A stretch of 64,000 nt of DNA, taken from assembly GCA_039588215.1 (NCBI GenBank), contig JBDHAD010000011.1:1-64000 (forward strand), read 5' to 3'. Each line of letters opens with the position of its first letter. The stretch's first letter is position 1. Below, piece by piece: positions 1 through 7,749 of this stretch. Under the pieces are notes generated by a model, which did not search any database, was not told where the DNA came from, and saw only the letters and a list, made by a program, of their open reading frames with translations. The position numbers and the translations under genes are program-made. Source of the DNA: JBDHAC01 sp039588215 (GTDB lineage Bacteria; Gemmatimonadota; Gemmatimonadetes; Palauibacterales; Palauibacteraceae).

Positions 1-680
1 CGGATCTCGACGATCGATTGATAGATCTCGGGCACTTCTAGCGCGAACAACGACGCCACGAACTGCGGATCGCCACGGGACAGGATCAGGCGCGGTCCAC
101 GTGGGGTTTCTTCGAGCAGCTTGAGCACGGCGCGGATCGGATCACCCTGCCGAAACCGTTCGCGCGGATTCTGCTCCCGCCACGGAATGATCGCCTCGGC
201 CTCTCGCGACCGGTTGAGCATCACGACGAGCTTGCCGCGTTCGATGGCCTGTACCTCGCCCGAGACCAACTCCCCCATCCGGTCGCTGAATTCCTCACGG
301 ATCCGCTCGCGCTCACCCTCGCGTACGCGCTGGATGATGCGCTGTTTCGCGGCCATGACGGCGCTCCGACCGAACTCGCGGAACGAGACCGGGATCTCCA
401 ACAGGTCTCCCACCTCGAAATCGGGATCGTCCCAACGAGCCTGCTCGAGGCTGACCTGCCGTGCAGAGTCCTCGACCTCCTCGACGACTTCCTTGAGCAC
501 GGTGATCTTGATATCACCCTCGCCATCGAACTCGATCTCGGCCTCGACGGGTCCACCGAAACGGCGAGCGAGCGCCGCATGGATCCCCTCGCGGATCAGG
601 TCATGCAACTCTATCTGTGACAGCGACTTGTTCGCTGCCATCATCCGAAATGCTTCAACGACCGGAATCTGATCGCTCAT
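1..680 (-). CDS. nusA: transcription termination/antitermination factor NusA (C-terminal part outside window)
   Basis: RNA polymerase elongation factor that promotes pausing and termination and takes part in antitermination. The ATG is at 680-678 and about 226 residues are present; the gene runs off the left edge, so the KH domains are not visible. Residues 1-125 match the NusA N-terminal polymerase-binding domain (MSDQIPVVEAFRMMAANKSL start, FREFGRSAVMAAKQRIIQR). The S1 domain begins around residue 130 (GELVSGEVQAIERGKLVVML) and contains the NusA-typical AIIPWREQNPRERF and GPRLILSRGDPQF. It sits 31 bases after rimP on the same strand, the classic rimP-nusA order, and should share the attenuated rimP promoter. 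The Shine-Dalgarno is weak (ACGAGAT). Identification is secure. Confidence 0.97.
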   Translation of the reverse strand, partial: MSDQIPVVEAFRMMAANKSLSQIELHDLIREGIHAALARRFGGPVEAEIEFDGEGDIKITVLKEVVEEVEDSARQVSLEQARWDDPDFEVGDLLEIPVSFREFGRSAVMAAKQRIIQRVREGERERIREEFSDRMGELVSGEVQAIERGKLVVMLNRSREAEAIIPWREQNPRERFRQGDPIRAVLKLLEETPRGPRLILSRGDPQFVASLFALEVPEIYQSIVEI

Positions 681-711
681 ACTATCTCGTCTGACTGGTT
701 CGCGTGCGACC

Positions 712-1239
712 TCAAAGATCGTCCTCCCATCGGTACACGAGCTTGGCTGTCGCTATCTCCTTTCTGGGAACCTCGACTGTCTCGCCGCCGACCTCCAACG
801 CAACGGTGTCACCCCCGCGGGTCGACATCCCGAGCAGCAGGCCTTCCAGCTGCCGTCCGCGCCCACCAAGGGGTGCGTAGCCCCGGATCCGAACCACCTG
901 CCCCGCGAAACGCTCGAAGTCCCGTGCCCGGGTCAGCGGGCGCTCGACCCCCGGGGACGAGACCTCGAGGATGTAGTCCACTTCATCGCCGTCCTCAGCC
1001 TCCAGCGCGGCACGCACTGCACGGCTAACGGCGGCGCAGTCGTCTACCGTCACGGACGACCGCCCGTGCTCGTTATCCGGCCGGTCCACGCGGAGTCTCA
1101 ACAACGGACGTCGCCGCCCTCCACCCCGCTCGAACGTGACTAGCTCGAATCCCAGCTCCGCCACGATGCGCTCGACCAGAGCCGTGCGTGGCTCGACCGG
1201 ATCGTGTCCCGGCTCAATCCGGCGGCGCGTATTCTCCAC
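712..1239 (-). CDS. rimP: ribosome maturation factor RimP
   Basis: Cytoplasmic factor needed for 30S subunit maturation. It is 175 residues, normal for the family. The N-terminal alpha/beta domain carries ERIVAELGFELV, the middle has YILEVSSPGVERPLTRARDF, the RimP hallmark, and the C-terminal SH3-like barrel starts near residue 120. The start chosen is GTG at 1239-1237, preceded by a modest GGTGGGT Shine-Dalgarno. Only about ten bases separate that start from the U-tract of an intrinsic terminator (1251-1285), so expression must read through the hairpin. nusA follows after 31 bases. Confidence 0.96.
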   Translation of the reverse strand: MENTRRRIEPGHDPVEPRTALVERIVAELGFELVTFERGGGRRRPLLRLRVDRPDNEHGRSSVTVDDCAAVSRAVRAALEAEDGDEVDYILEVSSPGVERPLTRARDFERFAGQVVRIRGYAPLGGRGRQLEGLLLGMSTRGGDTVALEVGGETVEVPRKEIATAKLVYRWEDDL

Positions 1240-1250
1240 GACCCACCGAC

Positions 1251-1285
1251 AACAAAAAAGTGGGGCCGTTACAGCTTCCCCACTT
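1251..1285 (-). terminator. intrinsic terminator / putative attenuator in the rimP-nusA leader
   Basis: On the minus strand an eight-base perfect stem, AAGTGGGG with CCCCACTT, closes a 12-base loop and is followed at once by a run of six Ts (CTTTTTTGTT), a textbook rho-independent terminator. It lies downstream of pgeF and its own promoter (1346-1374), but only about ten bases before the rimP start codon. There is no room for another promoter in between. It therefore looks like a leader attenuator rather than only an end for the pgeF transcript. Confidence 0.85.
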
Positions 1286-1345
1286 CAGTTAGACATCATG
1301 TGACCCGGTCGACCCGCACCGAGTCCCTGTGAACCACCGTCCACC

Positions 1346-1374
1346 AAGATACGATGTGAAAGGGTCTTGGGCAA
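1346..1374 (-). promoter_or_regulatory. sigma-70-type promoter for rimP-nusA
   Basis: Minus strand: -35 TTGCCC (1374-1369), 17-base spacer, -10 TATCTT (1351-1346). The predicted transcript start is near 1339, giving a leader of about 100 bases that ends in the terminator hairpin and then the rimP GTG. It overlaps the region just after the pgeF stop codon (1388). Predicted from sequence only. Confidence 0.65.
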
Positions 1375-1387
1375 CCGCGCGCCCCGC

Positions 1388-2209
1388 TCAGCGAGTCGGG
1401 CCCTCCTCCCCCGTGCGGGCGGCTTTACGGCCCAGATACGCGGCCATTCGACCCGCAGACGAGCCGTTCCCGCGGTGTGAGTGCAGCAGGCCATCGCTGC
1501 AGCGGGTGCACCGGGTCGAGACGCTGAGATGTCGAACCGCGATCCCCTCCCCCCGGGCCTGATCGAAGAGGACGGCCCTCAGGTCGATGTGGGCCCGGTC
1601 TCCGCGGCGCCCGAGGGCCCGGAGAACGGGCGTGTCCACCTCGTAGCACGGGCCGCAGATGGCCGGCCCCAAATGCAGGTGGAGGGACTCGCGAGCGGCC
1701 CCCAGGGTACTCAGCGCACGGATCCCCTGGCCCAGGATGCCGCCGGCCGTGCCACGCCAGCCGGCGTGCAGCAGCCCGAGGGTCCCGGAGACCGGATCGT
1801 ACAGGTAGACCGGCACGCAATCCGCCGCAGTCGCAGTCAGCAGCAGTCCAGCCCGCGCCGTGGCCACCCCATCGACGGCGCCCGCAAGCAGCAATCCACT
1901 GATAGTCCCGGGGTCGAGCGTCTGGACATCGGTGCCGTGAACCTGGCGGCCCACCGCGATGGCGCCGAAGCCAAGTCGGGCACCCAGCGACGCGTACGCC
2001 TCCAGGCGGCTACCGGCATCTCCCCGCGAGAGACCGTAGTCCACATCGAGTGCGGTCGTAATCCCGCACGAAAGACCGGGAAAGCGCTCCTCCCATTCCG
2101 CGTGCGCAAGATGTCTGGGGACCTCGTCGCGCGGGACCTCACGAGTGCGTTGGGCAACGCCGCTTCCCGCGACGGATTCGGGTGCAGTCGCCCCGGAGTC
2201 GGCCCCCAC
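1388..2209 (-). CDS. pgeF: PgeF/YfiH family protein (peptidoglycan editing factor, laccase-domain)
   Basis: Member of the YfiH/PgeF copper/zinc-binding family, variously described as a peptidoglycan editing factor and a purine nucleoside phosphorylase/polyphenol oxidase. Family motifs in order: VGRQVHGTDV, TATAADCVPVYLYDP, GLLHAGWRGT, GPAICGPCYEV and, near the end, HSHRGNGSSAGRMAA. The His and Cys residues in these blocks form the metal site. Length is 273 residues with about 40 extra at the N terminus. The GTG start shares its first G with the murA TAG stop (TAGTG), so translation is coupled to murA, which fits a cell-wall role. The first 25 residues are low complexity and the true start could be slightly later. 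Confidence 0.9.
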   Translation of the reverse strand: MGADSGATAPESVAGSGVAQRTREVPRDEVPRHLAHAEWEERFPGLSCGITTALDVDYGLSRGDAGSRLEAYASLGARLGFGAIAVGRQVHGTDVQTLDPGTISGLLLAGAVDGVATARAGLLLTATAADCVPVYLYDPVSGTLGLLHAGWRGTAGGILGQGIRALSTLGAARESLHLHLGPAICGPCYEVDTPVLRALGRRGDRAHIDLRAVLFDQARGEGIAVRHLSVSTRCTRCSDGLLHSHRGNGSSAGRMAAYLGRKAARTGEEGPTR

Positions 2210-3519
2210 TACGATCCTGGTTCCCCGGTGTCGTCTTCGGGCGAGATGCGTTCGATGTCGGCCCCCAGTTCTCGAAGGCGCCCGTCGATCCGCTCGTACC
2301 CACGCTCGATTTGCCGGATGTTGTGGATCAGGCTATCCCCCTCGGCCGTCAACGCGGCGATGAGGAGCGCCATCCCGGCCCGAATGTCGGGGCTGTCCAA
2401 CCGTGCTCCGTGCAGCGGTGAAGGGCCCACGACCACGGCCCGGTGCGGATCGCACAGCACGATCCGCGCGCCCATGGCGACGACCTTGTCCACGAAGAAC
2501 ATCCTGGACTCGAACATCTTCTCGTGGATCAAGACCGTCCCGCGGCACTGCGTCGCGGTCACGAGGGCAATGCTGGTGAGGTCAGCTGGAAAGGCCGGCC
2601 AAGGTCCGTCGTCGATCTTCGGGATCTGATTCCCCACGTCCGGTTGTACTTCCAGGGCTCCGCCCTCGAGCACCTCCAGCACCCCGTCTCGCCACTCGAA
2701 CTCGACCCCGAGCCGCTGAAACGCCACCCGGACGGGATCGAACGTCGCCGGGTCGACGTCGGTGATGCGGAGAGACGAGCCCGTCGAGGCTGCCAATCCT
2801 ATGATGCTCCCGATCTCGATATGATCCGGACCGATACGGTGGGATCCTCCCGAGAGCGAGTCGACGCCTTCGATGGTCAGGAGATGGGTGCCGATCCCGT
2901 CGATGTGTGCCCCCAGGGTAACGAGGAACCGGCAAAGGTCCTGCACGTGAGGCTCTGCCGCGGCATTGCGCAATTGGGTCACTCCGGACGCGGTCACGGC
3001 CGCCATGATCGCGTTCTCCGTGCCCGTAACCGAGGGCTCATCGAGAAAGACCGACGCGCCCTTGAGCTTATGGGAGCGCAACGTATACGCACCGCCGATC
3101 TCCAACTCGGCACCGAGAGCGCGAAGCGCCAGGAAATGGGTGTCCAGGCGTCGCCGCCCGATGAAATCCCCACCAGGCGTGGGCAGCTCGATGGCCCCGA
3201 AACGGGCCAGCATGGGACCGGCGAGCAGGACCGAGGCGCGGATTTGGCGGGCCAGCTCGGGATCGAGTCGGGGCTCTTCGATGGAGCCGGTACAGATCTC
3301 GAGCTCGTTCGGGCCGGTCCAGTCGACCTGCGCGCCGAGGCTCTCGAGCAGAACCAGGAGAGTGCGCACATCCTGGATGTCCGGGACGTTCTGGAGTCGA
3401 ACGGGCTCGGTCGTGAGCAGCGTTCCCGCGAGGATCGGGAGGGCGGCGTTCTTGTTTCCCGCGGGCTGGAAGGTTCCAGAAAGCTCGGCCGGCCCACGGA
3501 TCCGATAGTAGCTCATCAT
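2209..3519 (-). CDS. murA: UDP-N-acetylglucosamine 1-carboxyvinyltransferase MurA with Asp in place of the catalytic Cys
   Basis: First committed enzyme of peptidoglycan synthesis: transfers enolpyruvate from PEP to UDP-GlcNAc. It is 436 residues, normal length. The N-terminal substrate loop is AGNKNAALPIL (family GxKNAALP). The active-site loop reads TPGGDFIGRRRLDTH; where most MurA enzymes have Cys in PGGC, this has Asp118. Asp at this position is known from mycobacterial and chlamydial MurA and gives fosfomycin insensitivity, so intrinsic resistance is expected. Later EPT-family blocks are present (DVDPATFDPV, DLTSIALVTAT, IRAGMALLIAAL). Two ATGs occur in tandem (3519 and 3516) behind GAGAG. 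pgeF follows by stop/start overlap. Confidence 0.97.
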   Translation of the reverse strand: MMSYYRIRGPAELSGTFQPAGNKNAALPILAGTLLTTEPVRLQNVPDIQDVRTLLVLLESLGAQVDWTGPNELEICTGSIEEPRLDPELARQIRASVLLAGPMLARFGAIELPTPGGDFIGRRRLDTHFLALRALGAELEIGGAYTLRSHKLKGASVFLDEPSVTGTENAIMAAVTASGVTQLRNAAAEPHVQDLCRFLVTLGAHIDGIGTHLLTIEGVDSLSGGSHRIGPDHIEIGSIIGLAASTGSSLRITDVDPATFDPVRVAFQRLGVEFEWRDGVLEVLEGGALEVQPDVGNQIPKIDDGPWPAFPADLTSIALVTATQCRGTVLIHEKMFESRMFFVDKVVAMGARIVLCDPHRAVVVGPSPLHGARLDSPDIRAGMALLIAALTAEGDSLIHNIRQIERGYERIDGRLRELGADIERISPEDDTGEPGS

Positions 3520-3577
3520 CTCTCAATGCGTCCCCGAGAGGCGACCAGGGCGGGCGCCTCGTTGGACTCTCGCGTCA

Positions 3578-3607
3578 AAAGTAGACCGCGGTAAGCGAGT
3601 GCAGCAA
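3578..3607 (-). promoter_or_regulatory. predicted promoter for murA-pgeF
   Basis: Minus strand: -35 TTGCTG (3607-3602), 18-base spacer, -10 TACTTT (3583-3578). The expected transcript start is near 3571, about 50 bases before the murA ATG. It lies back to back with the plus-strand promoter at 3619-3647, so the 197-base gap 3520-3716 is a divergent control region. Confidence 0.5.
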
Positions 3608-3618
3608 ACACGTCCCTG

Positions 3619-3647
3619 TTGAGGGGCTCGATCCACCGCCCTATACT
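3619..3647 (+). promoter_or_regulatory. predicted strong promoter for the DUF948-type gene
   Basis: TTGAGG (3619-3624), 17-base spacer, TATACT (3642-3647), a near-consensus sigma-70 pair. The transcript would start near 3654, about 63 bases upstream of the TTG start codon at 3717. Confidence 0.7.
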
Positions 3648-3716
3648 GGAAATCGGCATGAGGCTTGCTCTTGCGTCGAGCTTGGGCAGCCAATTCAACT
3701 TGCCGTTGGAGGCCGC

Positions 3717-4196
3717 TTGAGCACCTATGAAACTGTGATCGTTATCGGGGTGGGCCTGTGGATCCTGATCGCGCTGGCCCACCTCGTGTGTGTGATCTAC
3801 GCGATTTCGATTCTTCGCCGGACTCGTGAGCCGATCGGCCACGTGGCGAGCTCGGTTCGCGAGCTTCAGACCCGCCTCCAGCCTGTGTTACGCAACGTGG
3901 AACGCGCCAGCGAAGATGCAAATTACCTCGTCTCCACGCTCCGTACAGACGCTGACCAGGTCGGGAGCGCAATGCGCCGGGTCAGCGATTCGACGGGGCG
4001 CATGCTGGATCTCGTGGAGGAGCGCGTCGTCGAGGTGACGGCCCTTCTGGCGGTGGTCCAGGAAGAGGCGGAAGAGACGTTCCTGACCAGCGCTTCCCTG
4101 CTCCGGGGGTTGCGCGGGCGCAGGAAGGAATCGGGGATCGGGCGGTTGAGGCGAGGCATCGGCAAGCTCGGTCGCGACGCCGAGACCGGCTCCTAG
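3717..4196 (+). CDS. membrane-anchored DUF948-like coiled-coil protein
   Basis: 159 residues. One N-terminal transmembrane helix (about residues 7-32, VIVIGVGLWILIALAHLVCV) is followed by an amphipathic helical region (40-120) rich in heptad-like patterns (VRELQTRLQPVLRNVERASE) and a basic tail (GLRGRRKESGIGRLRRG). This topology is that of DUF948-type proteins, small inner-membrane proteins of unknown function often found near envelope or stress genes. The TTG start is supported by GGAGG seven bases upstream. It is transcribed alone from its own promoter, divergent from murA and convergent with pcrA. Function unknown. Confidence 0.75.
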   Translation: MSTYETVIVIGVGLWILIALAHLVCVIYAISILRRTREPIGHVASSVRELQTRLQPVLRNVERASEDANYLVSTLRTDADQVGSAMRRVSDSTGRMLDLVEERVVEVTALLAVVQEEAEETFLTSASLLRGLRGRRKESGIGRLRRGIGKLGRDAETGS

Positions 4197-4239
4197 CCGC
4201 CAGACGCCCCTGGAAGAGTCCCTCCGGCGCGGTCCCGTC

Positions 4240-6549
4240 TCAGGCTGGGCGAAGACCGGCATAGGCCACGACGACCTTCTTCGTGCCCACTTCCTCGAAC
4301 TCGATCTCCGCCTTCGCTTCACGCCCAGCTCCACTCACCGCGAGCACGCGACCTTCCCCGAAGCGAGGGTGGACGATCCGCGCTCCCGGCTTCAGCTCGA
4401 GAGGCACTTGCGTGTCGGAATAGTCGTACCGCAACTCCTCGGGGTCCTGCGAGGGACGCGCTTCGGAGCCCGCTGCGCGCCGAACGCTGCGTCGCCAGTC
4501 ATACCCACCCGACGCGGATCCGAGCCCACCACCCGTCCCCGTCCACGGGCTCGTGACCGAGCCGCCGCCCGCGACACCGGTGGGGCCGGTCGACCACCGC
4601 TGCGTGCGCCGGGAGGCCCCGCCCGTCAACCGCCTTTCGATCGGATCATCGGGCAACTCATCCAGAAAGCTTGAGGGTGACGAGCGACTCTCCGTGCCGG
4701 CCCGCCAGCGCCGATCGGCGTACGTCAGGTACAGGCGATCCATCGCTCGTGTGACACCCACGTAGAAGAGGCGCCGCTCCTCCTCGATCCCACCCTCCGC
4801 GTCCAGCGCCCGGGAGAGCGGGAACAGCCCCTCCTCCAGTCCGGCGAGGAACACCACCGGGAACTCCAGTCCCTTCGCATTGTGGAGGGTCATGAGCGTG
4901 ATGGCTTCGCCGTCGAACTCCACGTCGTCGATCTCGGAGCGAAGTGCGACCGTCTGCAGGTACAGCTCGAGATCGCTCGCCTCCGCCGCCGCATCTTCGA
5001 CCTCAGTGCGGTCGAACGACGATGCGGTCGCGAACAGCTCGCTCACGTTCTCCAGCCGGTCGGCGCCGTCCTCCTCCTCGGCCAGCGCGGTAGCGAGACC
5101 AAAGCTCTTGATGCAGCTTTCCAGCGCCCCCCTCGCGCTCATCGCGCCCTGTGCCTCCCGAAGCCGCGACAGGCGCTCGGCGAAATCGACGAGAGAGCGC
5201 CGAGCGGCCGCCGTGATCCCCTCGATCTCAGCGGCCGATGCCGCGGTTTCCAACAGCGGCGCGTGGCGTTCCGTCGCCTCTTCCCTGAGACGGTCGAGCG
5301 TCACATCCCCGACACCGCGGCGCGGCCATCCGATGGCCCGCGCGAAGGCGGCATCATCCGCCGGGTTGACGGCCAGTCGCAGGTAGGCGATCACGTCCTT
5401 GATCTCCCGCCGCTCGTAGAACGGGACTCCGCCCACGATTCGATACGGCAAGCCGGCCCGGCGAAGTGCTTCCTCGAAAGCCCTCGACTGCGCGTTGGTG
5501 CGGTACAGCACCGCGCAATCGCCGCATCCGTACGAACCGTCCAGCGAGCGGACCTGGCTTGTGACCCAGCTGGCTTCACGACGCTCGTTCGGCGTGCGTG
5601 CGACGAGAATCGGTTCTCCGGCCTCGCGCTCGGTGTGCAGGTTCTTGGGCTTGCGCGCCACGTTGCAAGCGATCACGGCGTTGGCCACCTGGAGAATCGA
5701 GGCCGTGGAGCGATAGTTCTGCTCCAATCTGACCACGCTCGCCCCCGAGAAATCGCGCTCGAAATCCAGGATGTTCCGAAGGTCGGCACCGCGCCACGCG
5801 TAGATGGATTGGTCATCATCTCCGACGACGCAGACGTTTTCGTGTCGGCCCGCGAAGGCTCTGACCATCCGGTATTGCGCGTGGTTCGTGTCCTGGTACT
5901 CGTCCACCAGTACGTGCAGGAACTGCTCCGCGTACTTCTCGCGTACCTCCTCCACACCTTCGAGAACCTGCACACAATCGAACAACAGATCATCGAAATC
6001 GTATGCGTTGCGCCGGGAGAGTAGCTTCTGGTACGCGGGATACACATCGGCCACGGCGCGCGAAAGGAGATCGTAGGCCGAGACGGCATAGTCCGAGGGA
6101 CCCACCAGGGCGTTCTTGGCGGAGGATATGCGGCTGCGCAGGGCGCGGGGCGACCAGCGACGAGGGTCCAGGCCGCACGCCTCCATGGCCTCCCTGATGC
6201 AGCGTAGCGAGTCATCCTCGTCGTAGATGGTGAAGGTCCGCTCACGGCCTGAATGGCCGGCCTCACGTCGAAGGAGGCGCGCCGCCAGCGAGTGAAACGT
6301 GCCGATCCACAGACCGCGAGCCTCCCCGCCGGTCAGCGCCTCGATGCGCTCGCGCATCTCGGACGCGGCCTTGTTGGTGAACGTCACGGACAGGATTCGG
6401 TGAGGAGGGATCTCGCAAGTCTCGATCAGTCGCGCGACTCGCGCGGTCAGCACGCGTGTCTTGCCCGACCCCGCGCCAGCGAGCACGAGAAGCGGACCGT
6501 CTCCGTGCTCGACCGCCTTTCGCTGTTCGGGATTGAGTCGGATCTGCAT
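4240..6549 (-). CDS. pcrA: ATP-dependent DNA helicase, UvrD/Rep/PcrA family
   Basis: Superfamily 1A 3'-5' helicase for repair and replication-conflict resolution. 769 residues with all motifs: Walker A GAGSGKTRVLTARV (about residue 25), TFTNKAASEMRERI, Walker B VDEYQDTNHAQY, VGDDDQSIYAWRGAD, LEQNYRST, TLHNAKGLEFPVVFLAG and FYVGVTRAMDRLYL. The C-terminal 60 residues (GARIVHPRFGEGRVLAV ... KKVVVAYAGLRPA) are the PcrA Tudor-like module that contacts RNA polymerase, which favours PcrA over Rep. The ATG follows the histidine kinase TAG with no gap. Residues about 640-690 form a Gly/Ser/Thr-rich linker. Confidence 0.95.
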   Translation of the reverse strand: MQIRLNPEQRKAVEHGDGPLLVLAGAGSGKTRVLTARVARLIETCEIPPHRILSVTFTNKAASEMRERIEALTGGEARGLWIGTFHSLAARLLRREAGHSGRERTFTIYDEDDSLRCIREAMEACGLDPRRWSPRALRSRISSAKNALVGPSDYAVSAYDLLSRAVADVYPAYQKLLSRRNAYDFDDLLFDCVQVLEGVEEVREKYAEQFLHVLVDEYQDTNHAQYRMVRAFAGRHENVCVVGDDDQSIYAWRGADLRNILDFERDFSGASVVRLEQNYRSTASILQVANAVIACNVARKPKNLHTEREAGEPILVARTPNERREASWVTSQVRSLDGSYGCGDCAVLYRTNAQSRAFEEALRRAGLPYRIVGGVPFYERREIKDVIAYLRLAVNPADDAAFARAIGWPRRGVGDVTLDRLREEATERHAPLLETAASAAEIEGITAAARRSLVDFAERLSRLREAQGAMSARGALESCIKSFGLATALAEEEDGADRLENVSELFATASSFDRTEVEDAAAEASDLELYLQTVALRSEIDDVEFDGEAITLMTLHNAKGLEFPVVFLAGLEEGLFPLSRALDAEGGIEEERRLFYVGVTRAMDRLYLTYADRRWRAGTESRSSPSSFLDELPDDPIERRLTGGASRRTQRWSTGPTGVAGGGSVTSPWTGTGGGLGSASGGYDWRRSVRRAAGSEARPSQDPEELRYDYSDTQVPLELKPGARIVHPRFGEGRVLAVSGAGREAKAEIEFEEVGTKKVVVAYAGLRPA

Positions 6550-7749
6550 CTAGGCGTTGCGCGCCACGGGGAGCTCGAGGCGGAAGCTCGCGCCCTCCGT
6601 CGAGCTCTCGAGCTGGATCGATCCGCCGTGCATGTCCTCGATGATCCGGCGTGTGAGCGAGAGACCGACTCCCCACCCTCGCTCCTTCGTGGTGACGCCG
6701 ATCTCGAACACCTTGTCACGAATATGTGCGGGCACGCCCGGCCCGGTGTCGTGGACCTGGTAAAGCGATCGTGCCCCGTGGGGTCCGAGATACGCCACCC
6801 GGATCACCCCGTCCTGCCCGGCCATCGCGTCGATGGAGTTCTTGATCAGGTTCTCGAACGCCCACTCGAGCAGGGTCCGGTTGCCGAGGACCACCGGCTC
6901 GTCGGCCGGTATGTCGATCTCGAAGCGTACCGCGCTTCCGAGCGATGGCAGCCGCGCGGAGAAATACCGGCGAAGGTGCTCGACGATACGTCCAACCGAG
7001 ACCGGCTCCAGATCGGGCTTGAGCCCGATGAGCTCGAAACGACGCGAGACCTTCTGCAATCGCTGAACGTCCGCAGCCATCTGATCGATCAGATCAGGCT
7101 CGCCCGGTTCGGGCGATGGCGGCCGCACACGTGTCTCGAGGACCTCGAGCCACCCCACGAGCGAGCTGAGCGGTGTCCCCATCTGGTGCGCGGACTCGCG
7201 TGCCATCGCGGACCAGATTCGCTCCCGCTCGCTGCGGAACGAAGTGAACACCATCCACGCGCCCCCGCCGACGACTGCCAGGAGCGCCGCGGCCTGCAGC
7301 CAGGGGATCACCCGGAGTCGGCGCAGAAAACGGGGCTCGCCGAAATGCACGGCCAGGCCCTCCTCCTCGTATAATTCCAGTGGCGGCTTCGCCTCATCCA
7401 GATCCCGAATGAACCGCAGTAGGCGGGCCGAATCGGCGGCGATGCCCTCACGCACCTCGAACGGGAGATGCGCCGTGTCGATGGGACGACCGAGCGTGTC
7501 GGTGGTGACGACGGGGATCTGCAGACGACGCAATTCGCCCAGCACGGTGAGCAAGGCTCGAGCCGACGCCTGCCGCTCGATCTCGGTACCCTGAGCGATG
7601 CTCGCCCGATAGGTGTGCGCGTACAGCTCCGTCAGCACCTCGGCGTCTCGGCGGAGCACCGCGGCCTGCTGTTGGGTGAAGACCAGGAACGAGAGCAGGA
7701 CGGCCGCAAACACGATCGCGACCAGCAGGGCCCCGAGGCGGCGTCTCAC
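6550..7749 (-). CDS. membrane sensor histidine kinase, atypical H-box (AHQMGTPL)
   Basis: 399 residues from the GTG at 7749, whose first four bases GTGA overlap the serS stop; longer upstream readings overlap serS and are rejected. Topology: transmembrane helix 1 at about 5-24, an extracytoplasmic sensor of about 120 residues, helix 2 at about 148-168, then the kinase core. The phospho-acceptor is His188 in ESAHQMGTPLSSLVGW, where typical kinases have HELRTPL. The HATPase follows: N box WAFENLIKNSIDAM, G1 HDTGPGVP, F/G2 region GWGVGLSLTRRIIEDM. No response regulator gene lies nearby, so it is an orphan. Its stop abuts the pcrA start, placing it in a serS-kinase-pcrA operon. The signal sensed is unknown. 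Confidence 0.88.
   Translation of the reverse strand: MRRRLGALLVAIVFAAVLLSFLVFTQQQAAVLRRDAEVLTELYAHTYRASIAQGTEIERQASARALLTVLGELRRLQIPVVTTDTLGRPIDTAHLPFEVREGIAADSARLLRFIRDLDEAKPPLELYEEEGLAVHFGEPRFLRRLRVIPWLQAAALLAVVGGGAWMVFTSFRSERERIWSAMARESAHQMGTPLSSLVGWLEVLETRVRPPSPEPGEPDLIDQMAADVQRLQKVSRRFELIGLKPDLEPVSVGRIVEHLRRYFSARLPSLGSAVRFEIDIPADEPVVLGNRTLLEWAFENLIKNSIDAMAGQDGVIRVAYLGPHGARSLYQVHDTGPGVPAHIRDKVFEIGVTTKERGWGVGLSLTRRIIEDMHGGSIQLESSTEGASFRLELPVARNA

Noticed and set aside
2443..3594. Open frame of 383 codons on the plus strand opposite murA
   Set aside because: Arg/Gly/Asp-rich low-complexity composition typical of antisense frames in high-GC DNA, no motif, no Shine-Dalgarno, and murA opposite is unequivocal.
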